IMG/VR virus record: IMGVR_UViG_3300028372_000243
Coordinates: 1-61,845 of that record
Length of the DNA: 61,845 nucleotides
Direction: 5' to 3' (one strand)
Origin: a virus
Below the pieces are notes generated by a model. The model was not told where the DNA came from. It saw only the letters and a program-made list of their open reading frames with translations, and searched no databases. Numbering within the stretch: position 1 is the stretch's first letter; each line of letters starts with the position of its first letter. A program made the translations under genes and the position numbers. This document shows positions 50,313-58,367 of this stretch, one piece after another.

Positions 50313-50918
50313 ATGCTCATTCGACTTGTACATACCCAGAGCACCGATGGTGCGCTTCTGGTGACAGATATTGATTCCGGGCTTCCCAATGAGGAGTTCG
50401 GCTTTTACCGCAAGCAGCCTGTTTACGTGCCGTATCACCGCACGTATTTCGGCAGCGACAATCTAGTCAAGGTTGACCAGACCAAGGCTGGCTTTGTTGA
50501 TCTCGTCCCTAGCGATAAGGCTCGTCTATCTGCGGATAGCGGCGTTATCAAAGGTCTGTCGGATAACGGTTTTCTTACGGTCACTGAGATTCCGACCGGT
50601 GCTCTTGCAGCTCCGACGATTTCTGCAGTCACGATGGACGATGCGACGGGTGGGGATGATAGTATTGGTACTGTGGATGATGGATCGCTCACCATCGACG
50701 GTACTAATTTCACGTCTTACGCTCCCGATGTAACTTCCATTTCAGTGACGGATGGGGCTACTTCGGTTGAGCTTACCGATGCTGATACTGGAGTATCTGT
50801 TTCGGATACGCAGATCACCATCACGGGTAACGCTCATGGCTTTGCTGCGACGGTTACGGAAGTAACGGTTACGGCTAACAGTCAGGATGTGACCAGCACT
50901 GTAACGGCAACTGTCTAA
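50313..50918 (+). CDS. Virion protein with Ig-like (IPT/TIG-like) C-terminus
   Basis: A 201-residue protein. The first 95 residues end in VPSDKARLSADSGVIKGLSD, followed by a low-charge, T/V-rich domain (LTIDGTNFTSYAPDVTSISV; VTEVTVTANSQDVTSTVTAT) with the pattern of an IPT/TIG-type immunoglobulin fold. Such domains decorate phage surfaces and can bind sugars. GGAGGCTTCC precedes the ATG. The N-terminal part is related to the protein at 51302. Confidence 0.68.
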   Translation: MLIRLVHTQSTDGALLVTDIDSGLPNEEFGFYRKQPVYVPYHRTYFGSDNLVKVDQTKAGFVDLVPSDKARLSADSGVIKGLSDNGFLTVTEIPTGALAAPTISAVTMDDATGGDDSIGTVDDGSLTIDGTNFTSYAPDVTSISVTDGATSVELTDADTGVSVSDTQITITGNAHGFAATVTEVTVTANSQDVTSTVTATV

Positions 50919-50925
50919 TCATTAA

Positions 50926-51300
50926 ATGGATGAGACACAGGCTAAACAGATCCGGGAAGCACTTTCCCGGCATAGGGCGGACTTTCGAGGCGTCCTATGG
51001 CAGCCGCGTCGTCTAGCACAGACGAACACGGTAGCCTTGATCATGGAAGTCGTAAAAGGTCTTGTTTCAGAAGTTAAAGGTTTACCCCTCGATGACCTTC
51101 CCACGTCGAGTAAATTGCGGCGCTATCAGCACGATGTGACGATTGCGTATGAGAAGGTCAAGAGGGATCGTTTGTATAATCAGGCCGAGTTCTTTGCGCA
51201 GGTTGGAGTAGTGTTCAATCTGGCGAGCAAGGTTTTTGAGGAGTTGGCACGGCTAGAACGCATGGGTTATTTCGACCCCAACATTGCACAGGAGAATTGA
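50926..51300 (+). CDS. Hypothetical helical protein, 124 residues
   Basis: Begins DETQAKQIREALSRHRADFR and continues through helices (ALIMEVVKGLVSEVKGLPLD, QAEFFAQVGVVFNLASKVFE). No recognised motif. It starts 7 bases after the preceding stop and ends just before a related pair member at 51302. Confidence 0.7.
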   Translation: MDETQAKQIREALSRHRADFRGVLWQPRRLAQTNTVALIMEVVKGLVSEVKGLPLDDLPTSSKLRRYQHDVTIAYEKVKRDRLYNQAEFFAQVGVVFNLASKVFEELARLERMGYFDPNIAQEN

Positions 51301-51301
51301 C

Positions 51302-51721
51302 ATGGCAAGAATTAGCGTAGTGGGTACGCCCTTCGATAAGGTCCTCTTGCAGGATCTGGACAAGAAGCAGAGCCTTCGTGAGCACACAATTAACCCTCCC
51401 GGACAGGAGCGTTACATTCATCCCGTGGACGTAGAGGCACTGGACGCATTGCTTGATAGCCTTGGGGTTACCGAAGATGCGGCTGCAGTGATCGCAGGTA
51501 CGGTTGATGCGGGTGACATTTCGTTGGCCAACATCGACACTGTAACTACTGAAGGTCTTACGGCTGATGAGCAGCAGGATGTACAGGATCTGTTGTCTTA
51601 TTCGTTCGTAGAGACGGGACATTTCCTTCTGTCTTTCGACGGTGGTGTCCTGAAGGGCCTCGTCGACAAGGGATGGATCAAAGTATTCACCGATGCAGGT
51701 GACGCACTTTTCACCCTGTAA
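51302..51721 (+). CDS. Virion protein related to the 50313 protein
   Basis: A 139-residue protein. Its C-terminus (FDGGVLKGLVDKGWIKVF) matches SADSGVIKGLSDNGFLTV in the protein at 50313, so the two share a short domain. The N-terminal part (VVGTPFDKVLLQDLDKKQSL) differs. AGGAGA precedes the ATG at 51302. Probably a small structural protein. Confidence 0.7.
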   Translation: MARISVVGTPFDKVLLQDLDKKQSLREHTINPPGQERYIHPVDVEALDALLDSLGVTEDAAAVIAGTVDAGDISLANIDTVTTEGLTADEQQDVQDLLSYSFVETGHFLLSFDGGVLKGLVDKGWIKVFTDAGDALFTL

Positions 51722-51735
51722 GATGGGTGTAGTCT

Positions 51736-52188
51736 ATGCGTAATTACGATCCAACCCAACCCTTGCGGACTCGTTCCGATTATGGGGAGTGTCACGGGCC
51801 AGTGGAAGATCAACCTTCTTACTGCCCGGCACTCCCTCGGGGTGCTGAATCTGAGGACGATACCATGAGCGATAAGAATTCCTTTCGGGATGACTTAATC
51901 AAACTAGGGACGGACCGCCCGGACCTTCGGGATCATATCCGACCGGTCTTGGCACAGCTTCAAAAGGAAGCAGCCATTTCCCGTAAAATGGATCGCCTCC
52001 TATCCAAGATGGATCGGGCATCACAGGAACTGGACGGTACGTTTGATGATGCTGTTCAGGGGCTTATCCGTGAGGACGACGGACCCAGCAAAGACTTAGC
52101 AGCGGAAACCCTCCGTGATCAGTTGGAACTGGTCCTGAAGGATACCAAAGAGTCTTTGCGGTACCTGAAAAACAATTACGGGGTCTAA
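51736..52188 (+). CDS. Hypothetical protein with L module behind an extension (two possible starts)
   Basis: A 150-residue protein from 51736. ATG at 51865 gives a 107-residue form beginning SDKNSFRDDLIKLGTDRPDL, an L module at its expected place, with GAGG upstream. The 43-residue extension is polar with two cysteines, like the extension of the gene at 41230. The body is helical (RKMDRLLSKMDRASQELDGT). Start uncertain. Confidence 0.62.
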   Translation: MRNYDPTQPLRTRSDYGECHGPVEDQPSYCPALPRGAESEDDTMSDKNSFRDDLIKLGTDRPDLRDHIRPVLAQLQKEAAISRKMDRLLSKMDRASQELDGTFDDAVQGLIREDDGPSKDLAAETLRDQLELVLKDTKESLRYLKNNYGV

Positions 52189-52191
52189 TTC

Positions 52192-52470
52192 ATGTCTGAT
52201 CTAAAAGACGCACTTATTGGATTGAACGTGTACCGTGAAGAATCACGTCCCCACCTCCGTCCTATCCTAGCTGAATTGGATAGGGAAGCGGTAACTCCGG
52301 GCCGGGTCAAGAAGTTGATCAAGACCCTTCAGGACGTGGATGCTGAAATCAGAGGCGTGGTCGGTGAGATTAACACCGAAGGCGACCTCCAAAACGCCCG
52401 GCGTCTGAAAGACGAGCTTAAAGATCACATCCGAAACCTCAAGCGACACGTTAGTGACTTGGGGGGCTAA
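52192..52470 (+). CDS. Small L-module helical protein
   Basis: A 92-residue protein. Residues 2-31 (SDLKDALIGLNVYREESRPH, then LRPILAELDREA) are an L module, followed by a helical body (VKKLIKTLQDVDAEIRGVVG) similar in style to the preceding gene. The two are likely duplicates that diverged. Function unknown. Confidence 0.7.
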   Translation: MSDLKDALIGLNVYREESRPHLRPILAELDREAVTPGRVKKLIKTLQDVDAEIRGVVGEINTEGDLQNARRLKDELKDHIRNLKRHVSDLGG

Positions 52471-52496
52471 TCGGAACCCTAAGTTGATGAAGTTAT

Positions 52497-52733
52497 ATGA
52501 GTGTTAAAAAGGATTTTCGAACATGCGATCTGTATTTCGCCGCTTTCCTAAAGGCGGCGGGCATCGTGTTCACGGGTTCATCGAAAGTGGGTCGCAAGAC
52601 CTATTTCATTTTTGAAAATGACGATGAGATGCGGGGGATGCGTGACGGGTATTTTGCGGGAACGGCACAAGTGTCCGCCCTTCGACATGCCAATGAGATC
52701 CGCAACCTCAAGCGATTATGCCACATGCCTTGA
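52497..52733 (+). CDS. DUF5659-like small protein
   Basis: A 78-residue protein. FRTCDLYFAAFLKAAGIVFT, VGRKTYFIFEND and a final HANEIRNLKRLCH follow the pattern I know as DUF5659, a short domain common in phages, of unknown role. ATG lies in GTTATATGAG without a strong ribosome site. Confidence 0.65.
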   Translation: MSVKKDFRTCDLYFAAFLKAAGIVFTGSSKVGRKTYFIFENDDEMRGMRDGYFAGTAQVSALRHANEIRNLKRLCHMP

Positions 52734-52748
52734 TCGGAGATACAAGTT

Positions 52749-53639
52749 ATGCCCTTGGAATTGACACGCGGTTCGATTACGGAACCCGATGATCTTGATA
52801 TTCAGGTAGTTGATTCCGGCAACTCCCCGATCGACCCTCATACAATCAGTTACGCCCTTTACGATGTGACGACAGGCGTCGAAGTCCTTATAGGGCCGTC
52901 TGATCGCCTCCCTGTGCGTATCGAGTTGGGCCATTATTACGCCCACTTCCAGATCCCAGAGAATGCCGCCTACGGTCTTTACAGGATCCGCTGGACCCTA
53001 CAAGAGACGACCACCTCACCACAGTACACGGTGATGCAAGAGTTCGAGGTCGTACAGGAGTCCAAAATCCAAGCCCAGCTATGGACGCCCGTACAGGCGG
53101 ACCTGATTAGACGGTTGCGTACTTTGCTCCGGGATAATAATCCCGATAAGCATTATCATTTCAGGCCGCCCACTTCCTCGGGTACGGTCAACGAATACAA
53201 CAGGGTCTTCGCTTATATTTGGGAAGACAACGAATTGATCGAATACATGGAACAGGCCATGTTCGCGATCAACGCTTCGCCTCCCGAAACACATTTCCGG
53301 GACTTGACTCAGTTGGTCAACACTAAACGTGATTGGATCCCGTGGGTTATGACCGGTGCGACTGTTCATGCTTGCATCGCTCTAGCCCTCAACTGGATCG
53401 CCGACGAATTCGATTACAGTATCGGCGGCATTTCCTTGTCCATCGAGAAGTCTTCTAAATACGAGTCTATCAAGCAAAACGCCGAAGGCCGTTTCGATAA
53501 GATGATGGAAAACAAGAGCCGCACGGTGAAAATCATGCGTGGTTTGCGTCAGAGTCGTTACGGACTTGGTGTACGCTCCAGCTTCGGCCCTGTTACGGGT
53601 AAAGGCGTTATGACTCCCCGCAAATTCATGGGCCTCTAA
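52749..53639 (+). CDS. Putative neck/head-completion protein
   Basis: A 296-residue protein. The first 100 residues are an Ig-like beta-sandwich (DLDIQVVDSGNSPIDPHTIS; GHYYAHFQIPENAAYGLYRI). The rest is helical, ending in a Gly/Arg-rich tail (LRQSRYGLGVRSSFGPVTGK). This beta-then-helix layout, with the gp10-like and zinc-containing genes nearby, suggests a connector or virion neck role. GGAGATACAAGTT precedes the ATG. Confidence 0.6.
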   Translation: MPLELTRGSITEPDDLDIQVVDSGNSPIDPHTISYALYDVTTGVEVLIGPSDRLPVRIELGHYYAHFQIPENAAYGLYRIRWTLQETTTSPQYTVMQEFEVVQESKIQAQLWTPVQADLIRRLRTLLRDNNPDKHYHFRPPTSSGTVNEYNRVFAYIWEDNELIEYMEQAMFAINASPPETHFRDLTQLVNTKRDWIPWVMTGATVHACIALALNWIADEFDYSIGGISLSIEKSSKYESIKQNAEGRFDKMMENKSRTVKIMRGLRQSRYGLGVRSSFGPVTGKGVMTPRKFMGL

Positions 53640-54106
53640 TGTCAGAACGAATTGCCAACCACGTCGCACGGGTTTTCTTGGCGGAAAAGTTAAAGGACAC
53701 CGGCGAAGAATCCTTTTACGGTGGCCCCATTTACCGGATGAATGTACGGGACGATGAGTTCGTGCATTTCACCTATGCAGACCGGGCGCAAGAGATACTT
53801 GATTCGGGTAAGCTCTTGGCTGATCCTCCGTACAAAAAGTTTGGACTTGCGGGCGTACAGGCGGTATCTACCGTGTGGGGTCACTATAGCTCCGGCGTAC
53901 AGGTCACGCACCTCAAAGGTGGGGACAAGGTTGCAATCGTGTTTCAAACCCCGGATGTGCCTGATATCGGATACCCGGAAGAGGTAATCTGGAAATCCGA
54001 TGTACGCCTTGTCAGGCCCAAAGTCCTGCACATATTCAAAGGGGTGAAGATGTTACTTCGGACCCCAGAAAAGGTGCCGGAAGGTTCGGTCGTTCAGTAC
54101 AAGTAA
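53639..54106 (+). CDS. V-module protein with possible ADP-ribosyltransferase-like fold
   Basis: A 155-residue protein. Residues 4-17 (RIANHVARVFLAEKL) are the V module. The body then shows FVHFTYADRAQEILDSGKLL and, near the end, GYPEEVIWKSDVRLV. H-F-T followed by 'AxxILxSGxL' is the opening of many ADP-ribosyltransferase and RNA 2'-phosphotransferase folds, and the late 'EEV' sits where their catalytic Glu lies. Fold assignment is inference. A virion-borne ART would parallel T4 Alt. ATG overlaps the previous stop. Confidence 0.6.
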   Translation: MSERIANHVARVFLAEKLKDTGEESFYGGPIYRMNVRDDEFVHFTYADRAQEILDSGKLLADPPYKKFGLAGVQAVSTVWGHYSSGVQVTHLKGGDKVAIVFQTPDVPDIGYPEEVIWKSDVRLVRPKVLHIFKGVKMLLRTPEKVPEGSVVQYK

Positions 54107-54116
54107 GGAGACCCTG

Positions 54117-54560
54117 ATGTCGCATAATTCAAAACTAGCTCGACGGGTGGCCCGCCTCTATATGGCGGCTTCATGGCCTCCAGAACGCAAAAAGACGTAT
54201 TACGATTTCAAGAGGGGCATGTCGATTAAGGACGTCCTTGATCGGTGGTCTGAGGACGGACAGAAACTTTACGACCCGGACAAAATAACGTTCCGGGCCG
54301 GGGGTAAGTCAAACAGCATGTACGCCCACGGCACTATCCCTATTCGGGAACTCCTAAAGTACCGTGAGTACAAACGCCCCGTGGTTGATGAGCTTGTTGA
54401 TTCCATCCAGAGCGAAGGCTTCAACACGGCCATTCAGGTGATTGTGGGTAAGGACGGCAAGGCTAAGATCGGGGAGGGAAACCACCGCGTCGTTGCCGCT
54501 GAAAAGGCAGGGCTTAAAGAGTTGCCCGTCTATTTCCACTTTTACCAGAGTGGTGCTTGA
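54117..54560 (+). CDS. V-module protein with ParB-like domain
   Basis: A 147-residue protein. Residues 5-18 (KLARRVARLYMAAS) are the V module. The C-terminal two-thirds match the ParB/sulfiredoxin fold: IPIRELLKYREYKRPVVDEL, then GFNTAIQVIVGKDGKAKIGE and GNHRVVAAEKAGLKELPV with the characteristic G-x-HR box. Such domains bind or cut DNA, or hydrolyse nucleotides. AAGGAGACC precedes the ATG. Confidence 0.76.
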   Translation: MSHNSKLARRVARLYMAASWPPERKKTYYDFKRGMSIKDVLDRWSEDGQKLYDPDKITFRAGGKSNSMYAHGTIPIRELLKYREYKRPVVDELVDSIQSEGFNTAIQVIVGKDGKAKIGEGNHRVVAAEKAGLKELPVYFHFYQSGA

Positions 54561-54584
54561 CACGCGGTCCGACTTTCCATTGAA

Positions 54585-54596
54585 AATCCACTTATG
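54585..54596 (+). promoter_or_regulatory. Candidate phage late promoter element (AATC-CA-CTTATG)
   Basis: A member of the recurring AATCNNYTTATA element, 56 bases before the ATG at 54653. A hairpin AGTGTT/AACACT lies between them. Confidence 0.5.
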
Positions 54597-54652
54597 TTCT
54601 GTGTTTGGTGGAGTTGAGTGTTTCATTTCCAACACTTCGCCGAGAGGGGCTT

Positions 54653-55030
54653 ATGTGGGCCAAGACTAATGCGTTGTATCAGTATCGTTCACCCTCCTAT
54701 CCAGAGTTTGCTTTCTTTTACCTGCCGCTTCCCAAATATGAACAGAAGAGGTTTCGTCAGCGGTACAATCAGTTTATGAACACCTTCGAGTTCATGGATG
54801 ATCTCGTTCGAAGCCGCCTGATTCTCATGGAAGAGAAATCCGACCACCGGGTCTTTCGATATGAATGGCCCGATGAGGAGGATATGCAAGATCACCTTAT
54901 TGGCCGGTTGCCGAAAGGTCTTGTGATCGAGCTAGGTGCTGTTATCCTCGGTTGGATGCGTGCGGATAATGAAGAAGCCAATGTCTTTATGGAGCGTGTC
55001 GTGGGCGACTTGAAGGAGGCCCTCCTCTAA
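54653..55030 (+). CDS. Hypothetical protein, 125 residues
   Basis: ATG at 54653 with GAGAGGGG upstream, and an in-frame TTG 16 codons earlier is rejected. The protein is aromatic-rich at first (NALYQYRSPSYPEFAFFYLP), then helical (QRYNQFMNTFEFMDDLVRSR) and ends FMERVVGDLKEALL. No module and no family recognised. It is transcribed from the element at 54585. Confidence 0.7.
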   Translation: MWAKTNALYQYRSPSYPEFAFFYLPLPKYEQKRFRQRYNQFMNTFEFMDDLVRSRLILMEEKSDHRVFRYEWPDEEDMQDHLIGRLPKGLVIELGAVILGWMRADNEEANVFMERVVGDLKEALL

Positions 55031-55041
55031 GTTCCATCGGT

Positions 55042-55053
55042 TATTCGCTTATA
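55042..55053 (+). promoter_or_regulatory. Candidate phage late promoter element (TATT-CG-CTTATA)
   Basis: Matches the CTTATA half and the spacing (54 bases to the ATG at 55108) of the recurring element but deviates in the AATC half. It sits immediately ahead of a terminator hairpin. Confidence 0.4.
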
Positions 55054-55055
55054 TA

Positions 55056-55094
55056 CGAGGTACGGTAGACACAATGCCGTACCTCGTTTTATTT
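55056..55094 (+). terminator. Strong intrinsic terminator
   Basis: CGAGGTACGG, an 11-base loop, CCGTACCTCG: a perfect 10-base stem followed by TTTTATTT. It ends the unit containing the gene at 54653. Any transcript started at the element just upstream would begin inside or at the 5' arm. Confidence 0.9.
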
Positions 55095-55107
55095 CTTGGA
55101 GTTCCCG

Positions 55108-55416
55108 ATGGATCTCGAAAGTCGCTTGATAAAATTGGGGGCCTCCCGGAAAGACCTCCGTCCACATATCCGTCCTATCCTTGCTCTAATTAGATTGGCA
55201 AGCTCTACCCTTTATGCGGTTGTTGATCAAAAAGTGGGTGGTGGGATAATCGGTGCTTCTGACAATGTACATGCCAAAAAAGAACGTTTTTGGCGAGGCC
55301 GGTTGCCTGCGGACTGGAAAAAAGCCTACACCGCTACGACCAGAAAAATGGCCGTGACCCCGATTGGGGCAACGCCAATGATCTGGGAAGGGTGCTTGAT
55401 TTGCTCGAACAAGTGA
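55108..55416 (+). CDS. Small L-module protein, 102 residues
   Basis: ATG 55108 (CTTGGAG upstream) begins exactly with an L module (DLESRLIKLGASRKDLRPHI). The following body is short and basic (GRLPADWKKAYTATTRKMAV) and has one CxxC near its end (GCLICSNK). It lies just after the terminator. Function unknown. Confidence 0.68.
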   Translation: MDLESRLIKLGASRKDLRPHIRPILALIRLASSTLYAVVDQKVGGGIIGASDNVHAKKERFWRGRLPADWKKAYTATTRKMAVTPIGATPMIWEGCLICSNK

Positions 55417-55435
55417 ACCGTTTCATGTGATCTTT

Positions 55436-56761
55436 ATGGCTCGCGACCGCAAAACCACAACCAAAGAGCGGCAAAACCCGACGCACCCCTTGCCGCCTCT
55501 GAACGCAAATGCGCAGTGGTCGTTTGCCACGACGCGCAATGCGGTGGATTTGTATTGGGACGACCCGGCCCTAGTGCCGAATAATAGTAGTTTCGATATC
55601 CTCGGTGTGAACGTGTATCGCTCGTTCGATTCGGAGTTTGGTCCTTATCATCGCCTGAACACGAACCCGATCGGTGCGACGTATTACCAAGATATCACTT
55701 CGACGGCTTCGGTTAACCTTGAAGATGTGTCCAGCCGTTTCGTGTCTCGCAATGATGAAGCCGGGCAATGGATTTTCAAGGTCCAGAACTACCCGATCGT
55801 CAAGATCAACGACCCGAAAACGATTGCCAACAGTCTGGAAGATGTGACCATTTTCATCGACGGGCAAGAGGTAAAGGCCGCCCGTGTGTACGGTGAGACC
55901 GGCGAAGTCGTGTTGCAGACGTCTTACCGGTATGACCCTGCAACCAATGAACAGATGGACCCCATCTTACCACACGCGGATTCTGTGGTGTTGTGTTCCT
56001 ACGAGTATAACACGAATTTGCTTGAGTCCGATCTATACAAGCGCACCTTTTACCGGATCACGACTGTTGGTTACGACCAGTGGGATGGGGAGCTTAAAGA
56101 GACCCCATTGGATTGGGCCGAAGCCAAGCATATCCACCAGATGGAAAACCTTGATTACATCTGGCGGGAAGCGATCAGACGTAACCGCTGGATCCTTGAC
56201 CAAGGTGGTGAACGGGTCAAAGCCTTTATCCACAAGTACCGGGGCGTCCAGTGTACGTGTTTCAGGCAGTTTGATGATCCTCAGCCGTACAACCAGTGTA
56301 CGACATGTTTCGGCACGGGAATCAAGGGCGGTTACGAAGGCCCTTATGATATCTTGCTTGCACCTGCGGACGCCGAACGGACGATTCGCCAGAGCGATAA
56401 AGGTCGCGCCTACGAGATGGTCTACGATGCTTGGACGGGACCTCACCCGTTGCTTTCGCAACGTGATTTTATCGTCAAGCTGAACGGCGATCGGTATTCT
56501 CTGGGTCCGGTTCGTATGCCGAACAACCGTGGGAACATTTTACAGCAGCATTTCAATGTGGCGCTTTTCGACAGTCAGGATATCCGAAGTAAGGTGCCCA
56601 TTCTAGGAACTGATTCATTGGCTTTCCCGGAAACCCGTACTGCGGATTGGGATGATGATCCCGATGAATTACGCTACCCTCAGATCACAGATAAAGAGGG
56701 TGCCCCGGACGGGATTGAAGAACGTGGTCGTACCCCGGTATGGGAAAACATCAACTATTGA
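55436..56761 (+). CDS. Neck/tail-associated protein with zinc motif and Fn3-like start
   Basis: A 441-residue protein. The N-terminal domain (SFATTRNAVDLYWDDPALVP; NVYRSFDSEFGPYHRLN) has a fibronectin-III-like pattern. Near residue 275, CTCFRQFDDPQPYNQC and TTCFGTGIKGGYEGPYD form a four-Cys zinc motif. I recall this 'C-x-C...C-x-x-CFGTGxxGGY' motif from uncharacterised virion proteins of several myophages. The C-terminus is acidic. ATG 55436 chosen; a GTG three codons earlier is possible. Confidence 0.72.
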   Translation: MARDRKTTTKERQNPTHPLPPLNANAQWSFATTRNAVDLYWDDPALVPNNSSFDILGVNVYRSFDSEFGPYHRLNTNPIGATYYQDITSTASVNLEDVSSRFVSRNDEAGQWIFKVQNYPIVKINDPKTIANSLEDVTIFIDGQEVKAARVYGETGEVVLQTSYRYDPATNEQMDPILPHADSVVLCSYEYNTNLLESDLYKRTFYRITTVGYDQWDGELKETPLDWAEAKHIHQMENLDYIWREAIRRNRWILDQGGERVKAFIHKYRGVQCTCFRQFDDPQPYNQCTTCFGTGIKGGYEGPYDILLAPADAERTIRQSDKGRAYEMVYDAWTGPHPLLSQRDFIVKLNGDRYSLGPVRMPNNRGNILQQHFNVALFDSQDIRSKVPILGTDSLAFPETRTADWDDDPDELRYPQITDKEGAPDGIEERGRTPVWENINY

Positions 56762-56791
56762 TCGTAGCTTTATGCTGCAACGGAGTAACAG

Positions 56792-57073
56792 ATGACAAAT
56801 TTGAAGCTAGCAAAACTCGTAGCGTTTCGTGCCTTTGGCCGCCGCTTGTCTTACAAGGCGTCCGGTGACGTTGAAAAGATGATGGGTGAAATCCTTGGCG
56901 AAGAACTCGGCATTGACGATGCCCCTAAAGAGTTTTTCACGAAAGCCAAAGAGAATCTCAAAAAGGCCCTTGACGAAGCGGGCCTTGATCTCGACATGGA
57001 TGATACGGACGTGTATCCTTACCTCCGTAGGAATGTTCTGGAAACAGCCGATGATATGGATATGATAAAGTGA
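56792..57073 (+). CDS. Small protein with V-like N-terminus
   Basis: A 93-residue protein. Residues 4-17 (LKLAKLVAFRAFGRRL) resemble the V module with two extra residues. The remainder is an acidic helical domain (KMMGEILGEELGIDDAPKEF; KENLKKALDEAGLDLDMDDT). GGAGTAACAG precedes the ATG. The stop overlaps the next GTG. Confidence 0.7.
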   Translation: MTNLKLAKLVAFRAFGRRLSYKASGDVEKMMGEILGEELGIDDAPKEFFTKAKENLKKALDEAGLDLDMDDTDVYPYLRRNVLETADDMDMIK

Positions 57074-57663
57074 TCATCCAACGAGGATTGGTGGGCCGTG
57101 CCTCTTGGATTCCGGGCACTTACGCCACCGACATAATGATTGCCGCGTATTCGGCATATTTACAGGGTAGCAATATCCATACGGATCAACGAGTCATTTA
57201 CGAATACGAAAATGTACTCCATGTTTCGTTTGGAAGACAGCGCGGGCACACCACTTCAATCGTCAGGTTCCTTCGGGACATACGACCTGATTTGGACCAT
57301 GCCGTAATTGCGGGAAACCGTAGTATGTTGGATGAGTTTCAGCGCAATTACCCTAACGGTGGTGGGACTTATCTCACTGTGTCGTCACTTGGTTTTTTAC
57401 GTGGGCGGCTAGCACCGGATGTGATTTTTTTAGATCTAGGTTTCCGTCAATTTGCGGATAGCATGGGCCAACTGTTACAGACGATTTCACCTTATACCGC
57501 ACATGGCACTAAGATCATTTCGGTTATGAGCGACGGGTTGGATACCGAAAAATGGGTACATCCCGTTGATATAGAGATCGAAGCGAACGCTGAACTACTG
57601 TCGTCACTCAAATGCGTGGACTATGACATTGCGAGATCACAACTCAAAACTTCTGGGCAGTGA
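57070..57663 (+). CDS. P-loop-like protein with altered Walker A
   Basis: A 197-residue protein with a GTG start overlapping the previous stop (GTGA). HVSFGRQRGHTTSIVRFLRD near residue 55 has the position and shape of a Walker A loop, but the essential Lys is replaced by His (GRQRGHTT). LAPDVIFLDLGFRQFADSMG near 118 resembles Walker B. It may be a P-loop ATPase descendant that binds but does not hydrolyse nucleotide. Placed among neck and tail genes. Confidence 0.6.
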   Translation: MIIQRGLVGRASWIPGTYATDIMIAAYSAYLQGSNIHTDQRVIYEYENVLHVSFGRQRGHTTSIVRFLRDIRPDLDHAVIAGNRSMLDEFQRNYPNGGGTYLTVSSLGFLRGRLAPDVIFLDLGFRQFADSMGQLLQTISPYTAHGTKIISVMSDGLDTEKWVHPVDIEIEANAELLSSLKCVDYDIARSQLKTSGQ

Positions 57664-57859
57664 ACGGCTCGAACGTGTTGCTGCCGAAGACGGTGTGCGG
57701 CTAAAGGTTCGGGTGAGTTCCAAAGTTAAGGGACCATTGTATCGCATTTTCATCAACCAGCAGGAGGCCCATGCGAAATGTGTGGGCACGGTTCGGGAGC
57801 GTACCGCTGCCCGTAACCGTTGGGCGTCTAAAGCCATCTTAAAGACCTATGGCCGGTAA
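57623..57859 (+). CDS. Small basic protein, 78 residues
   Basis: Starts inside the preceding gene (41-base overlap). Basic protein: RDHNSKLLGSERLERVAAED, VRLKVRVSSKVKGPLYRIFI, RERTAARNRWASKAILKTYG. No family recognised. The overlaps on both sides are consistent with real neighbouring genes, but the exact start is uncertain. Confidence 0.6.
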   Translation: MTLRDHNSKLLGSERLERVAAEDGVRLKVRVSSKVKGPLYRIFINQQEAHAKCVGTVRERTAARNRWASKAILKTYGR

Positions 57860-58355
57860 ATACAGACTCAGAGGCGTATACGGTAAACCCCTCGTCAAAG
57901 GGACACCCCTCAAAGACGATGAGGACCGTTCCGATTTGCTTGAAGAGACGGGCAAGGAGGCGATCAAAGCGGTCCAGAAAGAGATCCGGCGCACGTCTTT
58001 CAAAGGGCAGCCCAAGGATCTTCTGGATTCGTTCAGTTATCGGGTCGAAGGCAAAAGTACCTTGGTACTGGAGTCCGACCACCCGGCTGCAAAGTATCTC
58101 GACAAAGGGGTCAAAGCGCACCAGATGACTTATTTGTCGAAATCGGATAAGCCGATCCCTATCCTCACGGATGAGGGCGACGTGATTTTCCGTAGTGCCA
58201 CACCGAAATCCATGCAAGAGGGCAAATGGCAGCACCCCGGAATCAAGGGAAAGAATTTCATTGAGCGGGGCGTAGAAAAGGCCCGTGAAAAGGTCAAGGA
58301 ACGTATTGCCCAGAGCATTAAAGATCGCATCAAGAGCCGGTTGCAAGGCAAGTAA
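57849..58355 (+). CDS. HK97 gp10-like tail completion/neck protein
   Basis: A 168-residue protein. DLLDSFSYRVEGKSTLVLES with DHPAAKYLDKGVKAHQM, then WQHPGIKGKNFIERGVEKAR, is the pattern of the HK97-gp10-like neck/tail completion family (PAxYxExG ... HPGxxxxxF). It connects the head to the tail. Length is typical. It sits between P-loop-like and coiled-coil genes, supporting a neck-protein block here. Confidence 0.78.
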   Translation: MAGKYRLRGVYGKPLVKGTPLKDDEDRSDLLEETGKEAIKAVQKEIRRTSFKGQPKDLLDSFSYRVEGKSTLVLESDHPAAKYLDKGVKAHQMTYLSKSDKPIPILTDEGDVIFRSATPKSMQEGKWQHPGIKGKNFIERGVEKAREKVKERIAQSIKDRIKSRLQGK

Positions 58356-58367
58356 CAGAGGTGTTGA

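Noticed and set aside
54557-54562. TTGACA as a possible -35 box
   Set aside because: It overlaps a stop codon, and no -10 hexamer lies 16-19 bases downstream. The recurring element at 54585 explains the gap better.
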